From contig JBLIKP010000007.1 of NCBI GenBank assembly GCA_047635375.1, positions 1 through 43,064 of the forward strand: a stretch of DNA of 43,064 nt, given 5' to 3'. The notes beneath the pieces are model-generated. The model was not told the DNA's origin. It did not search any database and worked only from the letters and a program-made list of their open reading frames with translations. Made by a program: the position numbers and the translations under genes. This DNA comes from JBLIKP01 sp047635375. Lineage in GTDB: Bacteria; Bacteroidota; Bacteroidia; Sphingobacteriales; Sphingobacteriaceae. Below are positions 16,990-25,680 of this stretch, in pieces; the stretch's first letter is position 1, and the number at the start of each line of letters is the position of its first letter.

Positions 16990-17752
16990 CCTCCCTTACC
17001 CATTCTTCAAAAATTAATTCTGGATAGTCGGCTTGTTGTAAGGCTGCTTCTGAATTTCCTGTTCCATTTTTACCTAAAATAGGGGGGACAGGAAAAGCAC
17101 TTAATTCATCAGCTGGGTAGGTTTCTAAAAATTGCTGTAGAGAATTTAAATCCATCGCTTGCGTCAGCCATTCTTTTTTTAACTCTTCGGGAATTATCAC
17201 TGGCATCCTTGGGCCCTTTAATTTAGGGTTATTGTGGATTTTCGCCATTAAGGGATTTCCTTCTGTAGTGACGATTGAAAATGTATGCCTTGTTTCATTT
17301 TCGAATTCCCATTCCTCGAATATCCCGCCAAGTAATAGGGTTTCGCCCTCTTTTGGTTTTACGTGAAACGGAATTTTTATCTTTCCAGCATGATGATGTT
17401 CGAAAAATCCGTTCACTAGAACCACACAGTGTTTTTTACCTGCCGAGTTTCTAAATGAAGGTTTTTCAAAAATGGTTTCTCCACGTGCATTTAATGTGCT
17501 TTTCGCCATTTCCATCGCCTGAACCGGCTCCTTAACCCAAGAGGGGATAAGCCCCCAATTTGAAAGGCTAATTTTTTCGGGCTGCTCACTGGTGATAACT
17601 GGAAGTGCAGGATGTGCAAATCCGCTTATTTGATGGTAAAGCGGTAATTCACCCTGTTGAGCTAACAATTTGTCAAGTTCTGAAGTGTCCAAGCCATGAC
17701 GCTTGGCATATTTCATTTGTGAGGTAAGGTTACTCGAGATATTAAAACACAT
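16982..17752 (-). CDS. SRAP-family abasic-site protein (YedK/HMCES-like)
   Basis: A 256-residue protein starting MCFNISSN. Cys2, exposed by removal of the initiator Met, forms a thiazolidine crosslink with abasic sites in single-stranded DNA in characterised family members, protecting them from breakage. Other active-site landmarks are NARGETIFEKPSFR, the glutamate in VNGFFEHHH (GFYEW in most homologues) and the histidine in AKIHNNP before RMPVI. The GFFEH variant keeps the glutamate. It lies 3 bp downstream of hisA on the same strand. There is no LexA-like site that I can recognise. Confidence 0.9.
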   Translation of the reverse strand: MCFNISSNLTSQMKYAKRHGLDTSELDKLLAQQGELPLYHQISGFAHPALPVITSEQPEKISLSNWGLIPSWVKEPVQAMEMAKSTLNARGETIFEKPSFRNSAGKKHCVVLVNGFFEHHHAGKIKIPFHVKPKEGETLLLGGIFEEWEFENETRHTFSIVTTEGNPLMAKIHNNPKLKGPRMPVIIPEELKKEWLTQAMDLNSLQQFLETYPADELSAFPVPPILGKNGTGNSEAALQQADYPELIFEEWVREAK

Positions 17753-17755
17753 CGT

Positions 17756-18493
17756 TTAAAGCATGGATAGGGAATTTAAATTCCAATCGTTAATTTCTTC
17801 AATTGAAATTTTGTTTTCGTAAATAGCCTTTCCAATAATTACCGCTTCGCATCCCACTTTATCAAGTTGCTTAACGTCATTTAATGTGCGCACCCCGCCG
17901 GAGGCAATTAATTTTACGAAAGGGAAAAGATCTTTTATCTGCTTGTATAATTTTATACTTGCCCCAGCCATTTTACCATCCTTAGCCAAGTCAGTACATA
18001 GAAAACGGGAGAAGCCTAGTTCCACACAGTCTTCAATGAATTTGCGTGGTTTAAGTTCGCTGGAATTTAACCATCCAGTATGCTTAATCACACCATCTAA
18101 TAAATCAACGGCGATTACTATTTTTTCGTGATTGACTTCTGCCTTGAGCTGTTTTAATAAATCTTTATTGGTAATTGCTGCGGTACCCACCACAACACGA
18201 CTTATTCCTTCTGCCAAGAGTTTTTTTATTTGGGCGATATCACGAATACCCCCACCTAACTGAATCCGTAGGTCTATATTTTTTACTTCTTTTAAAATTG
18301 TTTTGTGATTATTTTCTTCTCCACGGGCACCATTTATATCAATTACATGAACTAAATCTGTGCCTACTGAAGAGAATTTTTCAAGCATCTCCGGCAAGCT
18401 TACCGAGTAAGTTGAAATTTGATTGTAATCACCTGCAGTCAGGGCTACAATGTTGTTATTCCAAATGTCTATCGCTGGAATTATTTTTATCAT
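17756..18493 (-). CDS. hisA: HisA, phosphoribosylformimino-AICAR ribotide isomerase
   Basis: A 245-residue TIM-barrel enzyme for the fourth step of histidine synthesis, converting ProFAR to PRFAR. Seen are IIPAIDIWNN with the catalytic Asp at about residue 8, GDYNQ, IQLGGGIRD and VVVGTAA at the phosphate site, KHTGW (HGW in most enzymes), TDLAKDGKMAG with the second catalytic Asp, and ASGGVRTLNDV. No other his gene is in the window, so this copy stands apart from the usual his operon. It heads a two-gene unit with the SRAP gene. A -7 element sits almost on the start codon. Confidence 0.88.
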   Translation of the reverse strand: MIKIIPAIDIWNNNIVALTAGDYNQISTYSVSLPEMLEKFSSVGTDLVHVIDINGARGEENNHKTILKEVKNIDLRIQLGGGIRDIAQIKKLLAEGISRVVVGTAAITNKDLLKQLKAEVNHEKIVIAVDLLDGVIKHTGWLNSSELKPRKFIEDCVELGFSRFLCTDLAKDGKMAGASIKLYKQIKDLFPFVKLIASGGVRTLNDVKQLDKVGCEAVIIGKAIYENKISIEEINDWNLNSLSML

Positions 18494-18498
18494 ACTAT

Positions 18499-18506
18499 CA
18501 AAGATA
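18499..18506 (-). promoter_or_regulatory. -7 promoter element directly before hisA
   Basis: CAAAGATA on the plus strand is TATCTTTG on the minus strand, a perfect -7 match. It ends 5 bases before the hisA ATG, so transcription would start at or within a few bases of the start codon. No good -33 element is seen. Confidence 0.5.
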
Positions 18507-18602
18507 TAACTTTAGGTCTTTACGACTCGATTTGTGGAAAACCCACATACATGTAAAAGAAATTAAACGTTATTATTGCTCATATTATTAGGGGTATTAT
18601 GT

Positions 18603-18610
18603 TAATTTTG
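18603..18610 (+). promoter_or_regulatory. Possible -7 element of the BatA operon
   Basis: TAATTTTG matches TAnnTTTG 6 bases before the start at 18617. A TTG at 18576-18578 is 24 bases upstream, slightly beyond the usual spacing. In such AT-rich DNA a chance match is possible. Confidence 0.35.
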
Positions 18611-18616
18611 AATTAA

Positions 18617-20662
18617 ATGAACTTTGTTTATCCTTCCTTTTTGTGGGCCTTACTGGCACTGGCAATTCCCATTATCATTCACCTCTTTAACTTTCGTAAG
18701 TTTAAAAAGGTGGCCTTCAGTAATGTGGCCTTCTTAAAAGAAATAAAGCAAGAGACGGTTTCAAGGTCTAAAGTACGGCATTGGTTAGTCCTTCTAAGCC
18801 GTTGTTTGTTAATAACTTTCATGGTGCTTGCCTTTGCACGCCCTTACATCCCCGTTTCCGATAAATTGGCTAGCGATAAGGAGAAAATCGTAAGTATTTA
18901 CATCGATAATTCTTTTAGTATGGAGGCGGTCACCGAACAAGGTAGCCTCATTCAACAGGCCATGGATGCCGCACAAAACGCGGTGGAGGCATACGGACCA
19001 AATACTTTATTTCAAATACTTACCAATGATTTTGATGGTCGCCACCAACGATTGATTTCCAAGGGGGAGTTTATTTCTCTTCTTGCGGAATTAAAGATCG
19101 GACCCAAAACAAGAAGTTTACAGGATGTTGTAAGTAGACAGGAAGATTTAATCCTTTCTAATAAGGATCGAAAAGGAGAAATATATTTAATATCCGATTT
19201 TCAAAAGCCCTTGGGTGCAATTGAGAATCTAAAAGCCGATAGTTCAATAAGTCTTAATTTCATCCCTTTAGTGGCTCCAGATAGAGCTAACGTAACCATT
19301 GATTCAGTTTGGTTTGATGACCCAATAAGGCAGTCGGATATGCCTGAAAAACTTATCGTTAAGATTAGTAATAAAGGAGAGGAAGCTTTAAATCAATTCC
19401 CCATAATATTTAAACTTGAGGGTGTCCAAAAAGCATTAGGTAATGTGAATTTGGCTCCTGGTGAGTCGGTTATGGATACTTTAGTTTTTACTCCAGGAGC
19501 ACCAGGGTTTTACAAGGCTTCAGTAGAAATAAATGATTTTCCGATTACCTACGACGATACTTACAATTTGTCTATTGAGGTTACCTCAAGTATTAAGGTA
19601 ATGACCATAGATGAGAAACAGTCAAATATCTACCTCGAAAGGTTATTCGGGGGTGATGATTTTTTTGATTATTCCCCACAACTTTTAGGGAGTATAGATT
19701 ATGGTGAAATTGAAAGTCAGCAAGTAATCATACTTTCAGGTGTGAATTCAATTTCCTCAGGGTTAAATAATTCCCTGGCTAACTTCGTTAAACAAGGGGG
19801 TAGTCTGGTAGTTTTTCCATCTATCTTTCAAGATAAAACTAGCCTAAATGAGTTTTTAAATTCACTTAAAGTGGATGAGTATTTGGAATTGGTCGTGGCC
19901 GATGATAGGGTTAATCGCCTAAATAAAAATCATAACTTATTTGATGGAGTTTTCGAAAGCAAAGCAGTTGATGGCAGGGTTGACTTACCATCTGTAAATA
20001 CATTTTTCAAACTTTCCCAAAAAATAAGATCATCTAAGTCAAGCTTAATGACGCTTGGCAAGGGAGATGAGTTCTTAAGTGTTTATACAATCGAGGATGG
20101 GTTCGTTTATCTGTTTTCCTCCTCATTGGATGGTAAATCTACTAACCTGCCTAAACATGCGTTGTTTGTCCCAATCCTATACCGAATTGGACTAATGAGT
20201 TTGAAATCGCCACCTGTGGCATACACCATCGGCGAAAGCGTACTCATGAAAAAAGGCGTAAGGGTTAGGAATGATGAAATAGTAAAGCTGAAAAAGGAAA
20301 ATATTGAGATTATTCCTGAATTATCAACTTTTGGAGGGCTTACACAATTAATTACTCAAGAGCCAAATATTGAGCCTGGAATTTATTCTGTGGAATTAGG
20401 AGTAGAAAATTTGGGATATGTAGCGTTCAATTATTCTCGTACGGAGTCTGGAAATGAATTCGTAAGCAATAGTGAGCTTGCCGATTACTCCTCAAAAAAT
20501 AATGCAAAAGTTTACGATGGAAACGGAAAAGGGCTAAATGAAAAAATCAAAGACCGTGGGCTTGGTAAAAGCCTTTGGAAACTTTGTATTATCTTAGCGC
20601 TTGTGTTTGCGACCATTGAAATTTTGTTGCTTAGACTAACAAAACCAATTTTAACAAAATAG
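18617..20662 (+). CDS. BatA-type VWA membrane protein
   Basis: A 681-residue inner-membrane protein. Two N-terminal spans (FLWALLALAIPIIIHLF and HWLVLLSRCLLITFMVLAFA) with the HLFNFRKFKK linker define the BatA/aerotolerance N-terminal domain. A von Willebrand A domain follows at about 90-200 with an intact metal site DNSFS. A large extracytoplasmic beta region comes next, and a final membrane span (LWKLCIILALVFATIEILLL) ends the protein. Bat proteins were named for Bacteroides aerotolerance; the molecular role is unsettled. It opens a run with the dihydroorotase-like, DUF4199 and glycosyltransferase genes, spaced by 2, 6 and 19 bp. Confidence 0.87.
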   Translation: MNFVYPSFLWALLALAIPIIIHLFNFRKFKKVAFSNVAFLKEIKQETVSRSKVRHWLVLLSRCLLITFMVLAFARPYIPVSDKLASDKEKIVSIYIDNSFSMEAVTEQGSLIQQAMDAAQNAVEAYGPNTLFQILTNDFDGRHQRLISKGEFISLLAELKIGPKTRSLQDVVSRQEDLILSNKDRKGEIYLISDFQKPLGAIENLKADSSISLNFIPLVAPDRANVTIDSVWFDDPIRQSDMPEKLIVKISNKGEEALNQFPIIFKLEGVQKALGNVNLAPGESVMDTLVFTPGAPGFYKASVEINDFPITYDDTYNLSIEVTSSIKVMTIDEKQSNIYLERLFGGDDFFDYSPQLLGSIDYGEIESQQVIILSGVNSISSGLNNSLANFVKQGGSLVVFPSIFQDKTSLNEFLNSLKVDEYLELVVADDRVNRLNKNHNLFDGVFESKAVDGRVDLPSVNTFFKLSQKIRSSKSSLMTLGKGDEFLSVYTIEDGFVYLFSSSLDGKSTNLPKHALFVPILYRIGLMSLKSPPVAYTIGESVLMKKGVRVRNDEIVKLKKENIEIIPELSTFGGLTQLITQEPNIEPGIYSVELGVENLGYVAFNYSRTESGNEFVSNSELADYSSKNNAKVYDGNGKGLNEKIKDRGLGKSLWKLCIILALVFATIEILLLRLTKPILTK

Positions 20663-20664
20663 GG

Positions 20665-21945
20665 ATGAAACATTTATTTCAGTCAGTAAAAATCAACGAT
20701 TCAACATCAAAATTTCACGGGAAAACTGTGGATATTTTGGTTTCGGACGGAAAAATTGAACGTATTGATAAAAAATTAGATGCTAAGAAAGCCGAAATTG
20801 TTGATTGTAAAGGATGTACCCTTAGTAATGGCTGGGTAGATTTACATGTAAATTTTAAGGATCCAGGTTTTGAAACCGCAGAAACTTTGGAAAGTGGTGC
20901 CTTAGCTGCCGCTGCTGGGGGATTTACCGCCGTAGCAATGATGCCTACCACAATGCCTATTGTTGATTCTAAAAGCGGAATCGAATACATCAAAAAGAAT
21001 CAAGTCTCACTTCCTGTAAATATTCTACCCATCGGTAGCTTAAGTGTAAAACGTGAAGGCGTTGACCTTGCCGAGCTTTTCGATATGTCGAAGGCGGGAG
21101 CTGTTGCCTTTTCCGACGCTGACCGCCCAATTACCGATAGTGGACTTATGTTGCGTGCGCTTTATTACGCGAAAATTTTTGGCGGCTTGGTGATCTCCAA
21201 TGCAAATGACCCGTGTATAGCCGCAAACGGACTTATTCACGAAGGTGTGGTTGGAGCAGCACTGGGAATGAGAACCCTACCAGCTTTGGCGGAGGAACTC
21301 ATGATTTCTAGAGATATTTCCTTAACGGCTTATAGCGATGGGAAAATCCACTTTACAAATATTACTACTGCCGGTGCAGTAAACCAAATAAGAAAAGCCA
21401 AAAAAGACGGGCTAAATGTTACATGCGATGTGGCAGCACACCATTTAGTGCTTTCTGATGAAAACGTTATGAGCTTTGATAGCAATTACAAAGTTTTCCC
21501 GCCACTTCGTTCAGACGACCATATTAAGGCTTTGTGGGAAGGGTTAAAGGACGGTACAATTGATGCGATTTCGTCACAACACACTCCTCTTGAGCAAGAA
21601 TTTAAAGCGGTAGAGTTCGAAATTGCCAAAGCAGGAATTATCGGCGTGCAAACATTGTATGGCATGCTTAAAACTTTGGCATCAGAAAAATTTACTGACG
21701 AGTTAATCGATAAAGTACTGGTTAATGGGCCAAGAAAAATTCTAGGCTTGGCTCCAGTTTCGGTTGAACAAGGTGCTCACGCCGATTTTACAATTTATGG
21801 AAATCAGGATTGGGAATTCAATTCAATAACCAACCTTTCCACATCAAAAAATACTCCTTTATTCGGAGAGAAATTAACCGGCAACATCCTTGGTACCTAT
21901 ACCAAAGGGATGTTTAATAGAAATTTACAATCACAAACTATTTAA
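20665..21945 (+). CDS. Dihydroorotase homologue lacking metal ligands
   Basis: A 426-residue amidohydrolase-fold protein that aligns well with class I dihydroorotase (GWVDLHVNFKDPGFETAETL, KVFPPLRSDDHIKALWEGLK, DGTIDAIS). The zinc-binding positions are altered: the HxH motif is H-V-N, the usual HAED is NAND (VISNANDP), the HIST region reads NITT, and the final DHAPH reads QHTPL. Only the AAHHL histidines remain. It therefore should not catalyse ring closure of carbamoyl-aspartate. Inactive PyrC-like proteins in other bacteria serve as structural partners of aspartate transcarbamoylase; that role here is only a possibility. It lies in the BatA operon, not with pyr genes. Confidence 0.85.
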   Translation: MKHLFQSVKINDSTSKFHGKTVDILVSDGKIERIDKKLDAKKAEIVDCKGCTLSNGWVDLHVNFKDPGFETAETLESGALAAAAGGFTAVAMMPTTMPIVDSKSGIEYIKKNQVSLPVNILPIGSLSVKREGVDLAELFDMSKAGAVAFSDADRPITDSGLMLRALYYAKIFGGLVISNANDPCIAANGLIHEGVVGAALGMRTLPALAEELMISRDISLTAYSDGKIHFTNITTAGAVNQIRKAKKDGLNVTCDVAAHHLVLSDENVMSFDSNYKVFPPLRSDDHIKALWEGLKDGTIDAISSQHTPLEQEFKAVEFEIAKAGIIGVQTLYGMLKTLASEKFTDELIDKVLVNGPRKILGLAPVSVEQGAHADFTIYGNQDWEFNSITNLSTSKNTPLFGEKLTGNILGTYTKGMFNRNLQSQTI

Positions 21946-21951
21946 CAAAAC

Positions 21952-22470
21952 ATGGAAACTACAATAACCCCACGTCAGCAAGGTGTTAAATTCGGATTTA
22001 TTACTGGATTATTAGTAATTGTCTTAGCGTTAATACTTTATGTAACAGATTTGAGCTTTAAGCCAGGAATAAATTATGTTTCGTACATCTTAATTTTTGG
22101 TGGAATTTTTATGGGAATAAAGACCTATCGCGACAATGAATTAGGCGGATTTATAACTTTTGGTGAGGCTTTTAAAACAGGTTGGTGGACAGTTTTGATT
22201 TTGTCACTATTGTCAGCAGCATTCACTTATGTATTCGTAACATGGATTGCCCCAGAATTCATTGATAAAATTATGGAAATGCAATCGATGTCTATGTACG
22301 AGCAAGGAATGTCTGACGAAGAAATTGAGATGGCTCAATCTATGAGTGCGAATTTCATGACTCCTAATGCCATGGTTGGATGGGCGTTAATTGGAAATAT
22401 ATTCGTAGGTGTGATTTTGAACTTAATTGCTTCAGCAATATTAAAAAAGAATTCGCCTGAGATGGCTTAA
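21952..22470 (+). CDS. DUF4199 membrane protein
   Basis: A 172-residue protein with four hydrophobic segments (about 14-30, 38-54, 77-98 and 144-165) and a short acidic, Met-rich loop between the third and fourth (MEMQSMSMYEQGMSDEEIEM). The spacing and the GGFITFGEAFKTGW motif after the second span fit the Bacteroidota DUF4199 family, whose function is unknown. It is 6 bp from the dihydroorotase-like gene and 19 bp from the glycosyltransferase gene. Confidence 0.8.
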   Translation: METTITPRQQGVKFGFITGLLVIVLALILYVTDLSFKPGINYVSYILIFGGIFMGIKTYRDNELGGFITFGEAFKTGWWTVLILSLLSAAFTYVFVTWIAPEFIDKIMEMQSMSMYEQGMSDEEIEMAQSMSANFMTPNAMVGWALIGNIFVGVILNLIASAILKKNSPEMA

Positions 22471-22489
22471 TTAATAATTAAAAATCCAT

Positions 22490-23449
22490 ATGGATATTTC
22501 AGTTGTAATACCCTTATTAAATGAATCGGAGTCGCTTCCCGAGCTGCATGATTGGATCATGCGAGTTATGGAAAAGGAAGGCTTTTCCTACGAGATTCTT
22601 TTCATTGATGATGGTAGTACCGACAATTCTTGGGAAATTATCCAAGGATTAAAACATAAAAACGCTAACGTTCGTGGGGTTAGCTTTCGCCGAAACTATG
22701 GTAAATCACCAGCCTTAAATGTTGCCTTCAGGGAAACTAAAGGAGATGTGGTTATTACCATGGATGCCGATTTGCAGGATAGTCCAGAGGAAATCCCTGG
22801 CCTTTACCGCAGAATTAAGGATGATGGATTAGATCTTGTTAGTGGTTGGAAGCAAAAGCGTTACGACCCTATAACTAAAACAATCCCCACGAAATTGTTT
22901 AACGCTGCGACACGAAAAATGTCGGGGATTGAATTGAATGACTTTAATTGCGGCCTAAAAGCATATCGTGCCGATGTGGTAAAAAGCGTGGAGGTTTATG
23001 GTGAAATGCACCGTTACATTCCCGTTCTAGCTAAATGGGCAGGTTTTACCAAAATTGGAGAGCAGGTCGTTCAGCATCAAGCAAGAAAATACGGCACCAC
23101 CAAGTTTGGTTGGAATAGATTTATTAATGGTTTCCTTGATTTATTGACTCTTTTCTTTGTCGGTAAATTTGGAAAAAAACCCATGCACTTTTTTGGGTTA
23201 ATAGGGGTGTTAATGTTTATTGTTGGGGCGCTAGTTTCAGCGGGTCTAATAGCCCAGAAACTTATCGCCATTGCCCGTTCAATGCCCTTTAGAGACATTA
23301 CAGATCAACCCTTATTTTATATTGCATTGATGTTAATCATTATCGGTTCGCAGTTATTCCTAACAGGATTTATCGCCGAATTAATTTCAAGAAATGCACA
23401 AGGAAGGAATGACTTCCACATCCGTGAAAAATTAGGATTAGACAATTAA
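22490..23449 (+). CDS. Family 2 glycosyltransferase, polyprenyl-phosphate type
   Basis: A 319-residue GT2 enzyme. The catalytic domain (about 1-215) has VVIPLLNESESLPELHDW, the sugar-nucleotide site IDDGSTDNSWE, and the metal site DADLQDSPEEI. Two C-terminal membrane spans (FFGLIGVLMFIVGALVSAGL and PLFYIALMLIIIGSQLFLTG) place it with the DPM1/GtrB group, which moves a sugar from a nucleotide donor onto a polyprenyl phosphate on the cytoplasmic face. The sugar is unknown. It follows the DUF4199 gene in the same operon. Confidence 0.9.
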   Translation: MDISVVIPLLNESESLPELHDWIMRVMEKEGFSYEILFIDDGSTDNSWEIIQGLKHKNANVRGVSFRRNYGKSPALNVAFRETKGDVVITMDADLQDSPEEIPGLYRRIKDDGLDLVSGWKQKRYDPITKTIPTKLFNAATRKMSGIELNDFNCGLKAYRADVVKSVEVYGEMHRYIPVLAKWAGFTKIGEQVVQHQARKYGTTKFGWNRFINGFLDLLTLFFVGKFGKKPMHFFGLIGVLMFIVGALVSAGLIAQKLIAIARSMPFRDITDQPLFYIALMLIIIGSQLFLTGFIAELISRNAQGRNDFHIREKLGLDN

Positions 23450-23524
23450 AATTAATTAACCCCAAAAGAATTTTTTGAGTTAATTTTTTAAATCCAATCA
23501 TATCATCTTCTAGTAAGTAGTTAA

Positions 23525-24703
23525 ATGGAAACTTTTCAAAAACGTCGAATAGCGATATTAGGTTCAACTGGATCAATTGGGACACAAGCGTTAGACGTAG
23601 TCCAAGCAAATCCTGAGAAGTTCGAGGTTGAATTCCTGACGGCTGGAAGAAATATTAAATTACTTGCTGCACAGGCCATAAAATTCAATGTGCCCACTGT
23701 GGTTATTAGCCAAGCCGATTTGAAAAATGACCTTCAAAAGTTATTGACGGGTACTAGTATTAAGGTTTATGCAGGAAATGAATCTGTTGATCAGGTAATT
23801 GAAAATTCCACAATCGACATGTTGCTAACCGCAATGGTGGGCTATGCAGGCTTAAAACCCACATTAACCGCCATTGAAAGGAAGATTGACATTGCCTTGG
23901 CGAATAAGGAAACTCTTGTAGTTGCAGGGGATATTGTCACTCAAAAAGCGAAGGCGATGGGAGTTAATATTTATCCAGTCGATAGTGAGCATTCAGCCAT
24001 TTATCAGTGTTTGGTGGGAGAGGAGTCCAATCCTATCGAAAAGATTTATCTTACCGCTAGTGGCGGACCTTTTAGAGGTAAGAAACGCCATGAACTTGAA
24101 AAGGTAACTCGTGCACAAGCATTGAAACACCCTAACTGGGAAATGGGGGCCAAAATCACTATTGACTCTGCATCGTTAATGAATAAAGGGCTAGAAGTAA
24201 TTGAGGCTAAATGGTTATTTGACCTTTCCACTGATCAAATCGATGTAGTCGTTCATCCTCAGTCTATTATCCATAGCATTGCTCAGTTTGAGGATGGATC
24301 AATGAAGGCACAAATGGGACTTCCTGATATGAAATTACCAATTCAATACGCCTTAGCTTATCCGCAAAGGATTAAGTCTAATTTCGAGCGTTTCAATTTC
24401 ATGAATTACCCAAACCTTACTTTTGAAAAGCCAGATCTAGAAACATTCAGAAACTTGGGTTTAGCATTTAAAGCATTGGAGACGGGCGGAAACATGCCAT
24501 GCATAATTAATGCCGCCAACGAAATTATGGTCGCTGGATTTTTGAAGGAGCAAGTAGGCTTCCTTGAAATGAGTGATGTAATTGAGGAGTGTATGTCAAA
24601 GGTTGAATTTATTAAAAATCCAACCTATGAGGAGTACGTTTACACGGATGAAAAAACGAGAATAATTGCCTCGCAGCTTATTGCTTCTCCGAAATCGCTT
24701 TAA
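23525..24703 (+). CDS. dxr: 1-deoxy-D-xylulose 5-phosphate reductoisomerase
   Basis: A 392-residue enzyme for the second step of the MEP isoprenoid pathway, reducing DXP to MEP with NADPH and a divalent metal. The dinucleotide site is AILGSTGSIGTQALDVVQ. Also seen are ALANKETLVVAG, PVDSEHSAIYQCL, the ASGGPFR loop, HPNWEMGAKITIDSASLMNK at the substrate and metal site, and VHPQSIIHS. The length is normal. It is 75 bp downstream of the glycosyltransferase gene and its end overlaps the convergent lanthipeptide gene by 26 bases. Confidence 0.97.
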   Translation: METFQKRRIAILGSTGSIGTQALDVVQANPEKFEVEFLTAGRNIKLLAAQAIKFNVPTVVISQADLKNDLQKLLTGTSIKVYAGNESVDQVIENSTIDMLLTAMVGYAGLKPTLTAIERKIDIALANKETLVVAGDIVTQKAKAMGVNIYPVDSEHSAIYQCLVGEESNPIEKIYLTASGGPFRGKKRHELEKVTRAQALKHPNWEMGAKITIDSASLMNKGLEVIEAKWLFDLSTDQIDVVVHPQSIIHSIAQFEDGSMKAQMGLPDMKLPIQYALAYPQRIKSNFERFNFMNYPNLTFEKPDLETFRNLGLAFKALETGGNMPCIINAANEIMVAGFLKEQVGFLEMSDVIEECMSKVEFIKNPTYEEYVYTDEKTRIIASQLIASPKSL

Positions 24704-25673
24704 GGGAATTCATCAATAGGAATCCTAAATATCCTTCGTCTCGATTAAAAATCCCAATTCTATTATTTATCATGTGGATATAACTCCCATGTAAAAACCA
24801 TCGTTGTGCCTTTTTGGAGCCTATTTTCTCGCCCATAACCTGCACGTAATTGTCATTATAAGTTAGCTTATTGGAGCTCTGAGCCTCGAATATTTTACCC
24901 TGGAATTCTTTTAAATGAGCTTGCCATTGCGTCATCCAAGGAATATCGAAATCCATTTTTTCATCAAAAGCTTCCCATATTTGGTTGCAGAATGGGATTA
25001 ACGTTTCCTTTTGACTTGCAAAATTAGCTTCAAAGGCCTTAAGTGCCTCATCTTGCTTATCTTTCGTTTCTTCTGGAGATTCACCGGGTAATATTTCGTA
25101 AGCACGATTAAACCAGCTGTAATAGATATTTTCGAAGAAATCGGCGGCTTCTGGTAAACCCATTTTCATGGAATGCACAAAACTTAAGTGTAATTGAATA
25201 GCGGCGCCTAATGCACGCTCATATGACCAGTCTTCATGTTCTTCGATAATACTGAGTACTGCTTGGGAGCAATAATAAAAATGGTCTTCACCAATTTCTA
25301 AACCCTTAGCGCCGCCATAGCGTTCTGTTTCTGGCTCATAAGGGTAGTATTGTATAGAGTTATTTGGATGCCATTGCTGCCTTTTTGGTAGGCTTTCTAC
25401 CCATTTTGGGGTTTCGGAAATGCTTGGTGTTTCCTTGAAGTAAGCTGTAAAATGCGCATCGATTTTTTTTATTAATGACGCCATTTTATCCTCCTCAATA
25501 AAAAATCTAAGTCTAATATGCGGACCCTTTTCCCAATAGCGGATGAAAAAGTATTTTTCAGCATCACCTGACTTTATAACTTCGTCTGTAAAAGGTTTTA
25601 CTGCTTGGACTAAAAATTCGTCCCAAGGTTCAGCATAATACAGGTATGTTGCAAACCAAACTTTCATATTCAA
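24678..25673 (-). CDS. LanB elimination-domain protein (thiopeptide-type/SpaB_C)
   Basis: A 331-residue protein matching the stand-alone C-terminal domain of class I lantibiotic dehydratases. The N-terminal signature is WFATYLYYAEPWDEFLV followed by FFIRYWEKGPHIRLRFF. The Tyr-Pro-rich middle (YYPYEPETERYGGAKGLEIG) and the C-terminal HMINNRIGI...EGYLGFLLMNSL also fit. In full-length LanB this domain removes glutamate from glutamylated Ser or Thr to give dehydroalanine or dehydrobutyrine. Here it is encoded separately from the glutamylation domain, 7 bp downstream of it, as in thiopeptide and pinensin-type systems. It is the last gene of the RiPP operon and could start at either methionine of MNMK. 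Confidence 0.9.
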   Translation of the reverse strand: MNMKVWFATYLYYAEPWDEFLVQAVKPFTDEVIKSGDAEKYFFIRYWEKGPHIRLRFFIEEDKMASLIKKIDAHFTAYFKETPSISETPKWVESLPKRQQWHPNNSIQYYPYEPETERYGGAKGLEIGEDHFYYCSQAVLSIIEEHEDWSYERALGAAIQLHLSFVHSMKMGLPEAADFFENIYYSWFNRAYEILPGESPEETKDKQDEALKAFEANFASQKETLIPFCNQIWEAFDEKMDFDIPWMTQWQAHLKEFQGKIFEAQSSNKLTYNDNYVQVMGEKIGSKKAQRWFLHGSYIHMINNRIGIFNRDEGYLGFLLMNSLKAISEKQ

Positions 25674-25680
25674 ATTATTA

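Noticed and set aside
23450..23524. Possible hairpin with AATTAAC and GTTAATT arms before dxr
   Set aside because: Only seven AT-rich pairs with a long loop; too weak to call a terminator.
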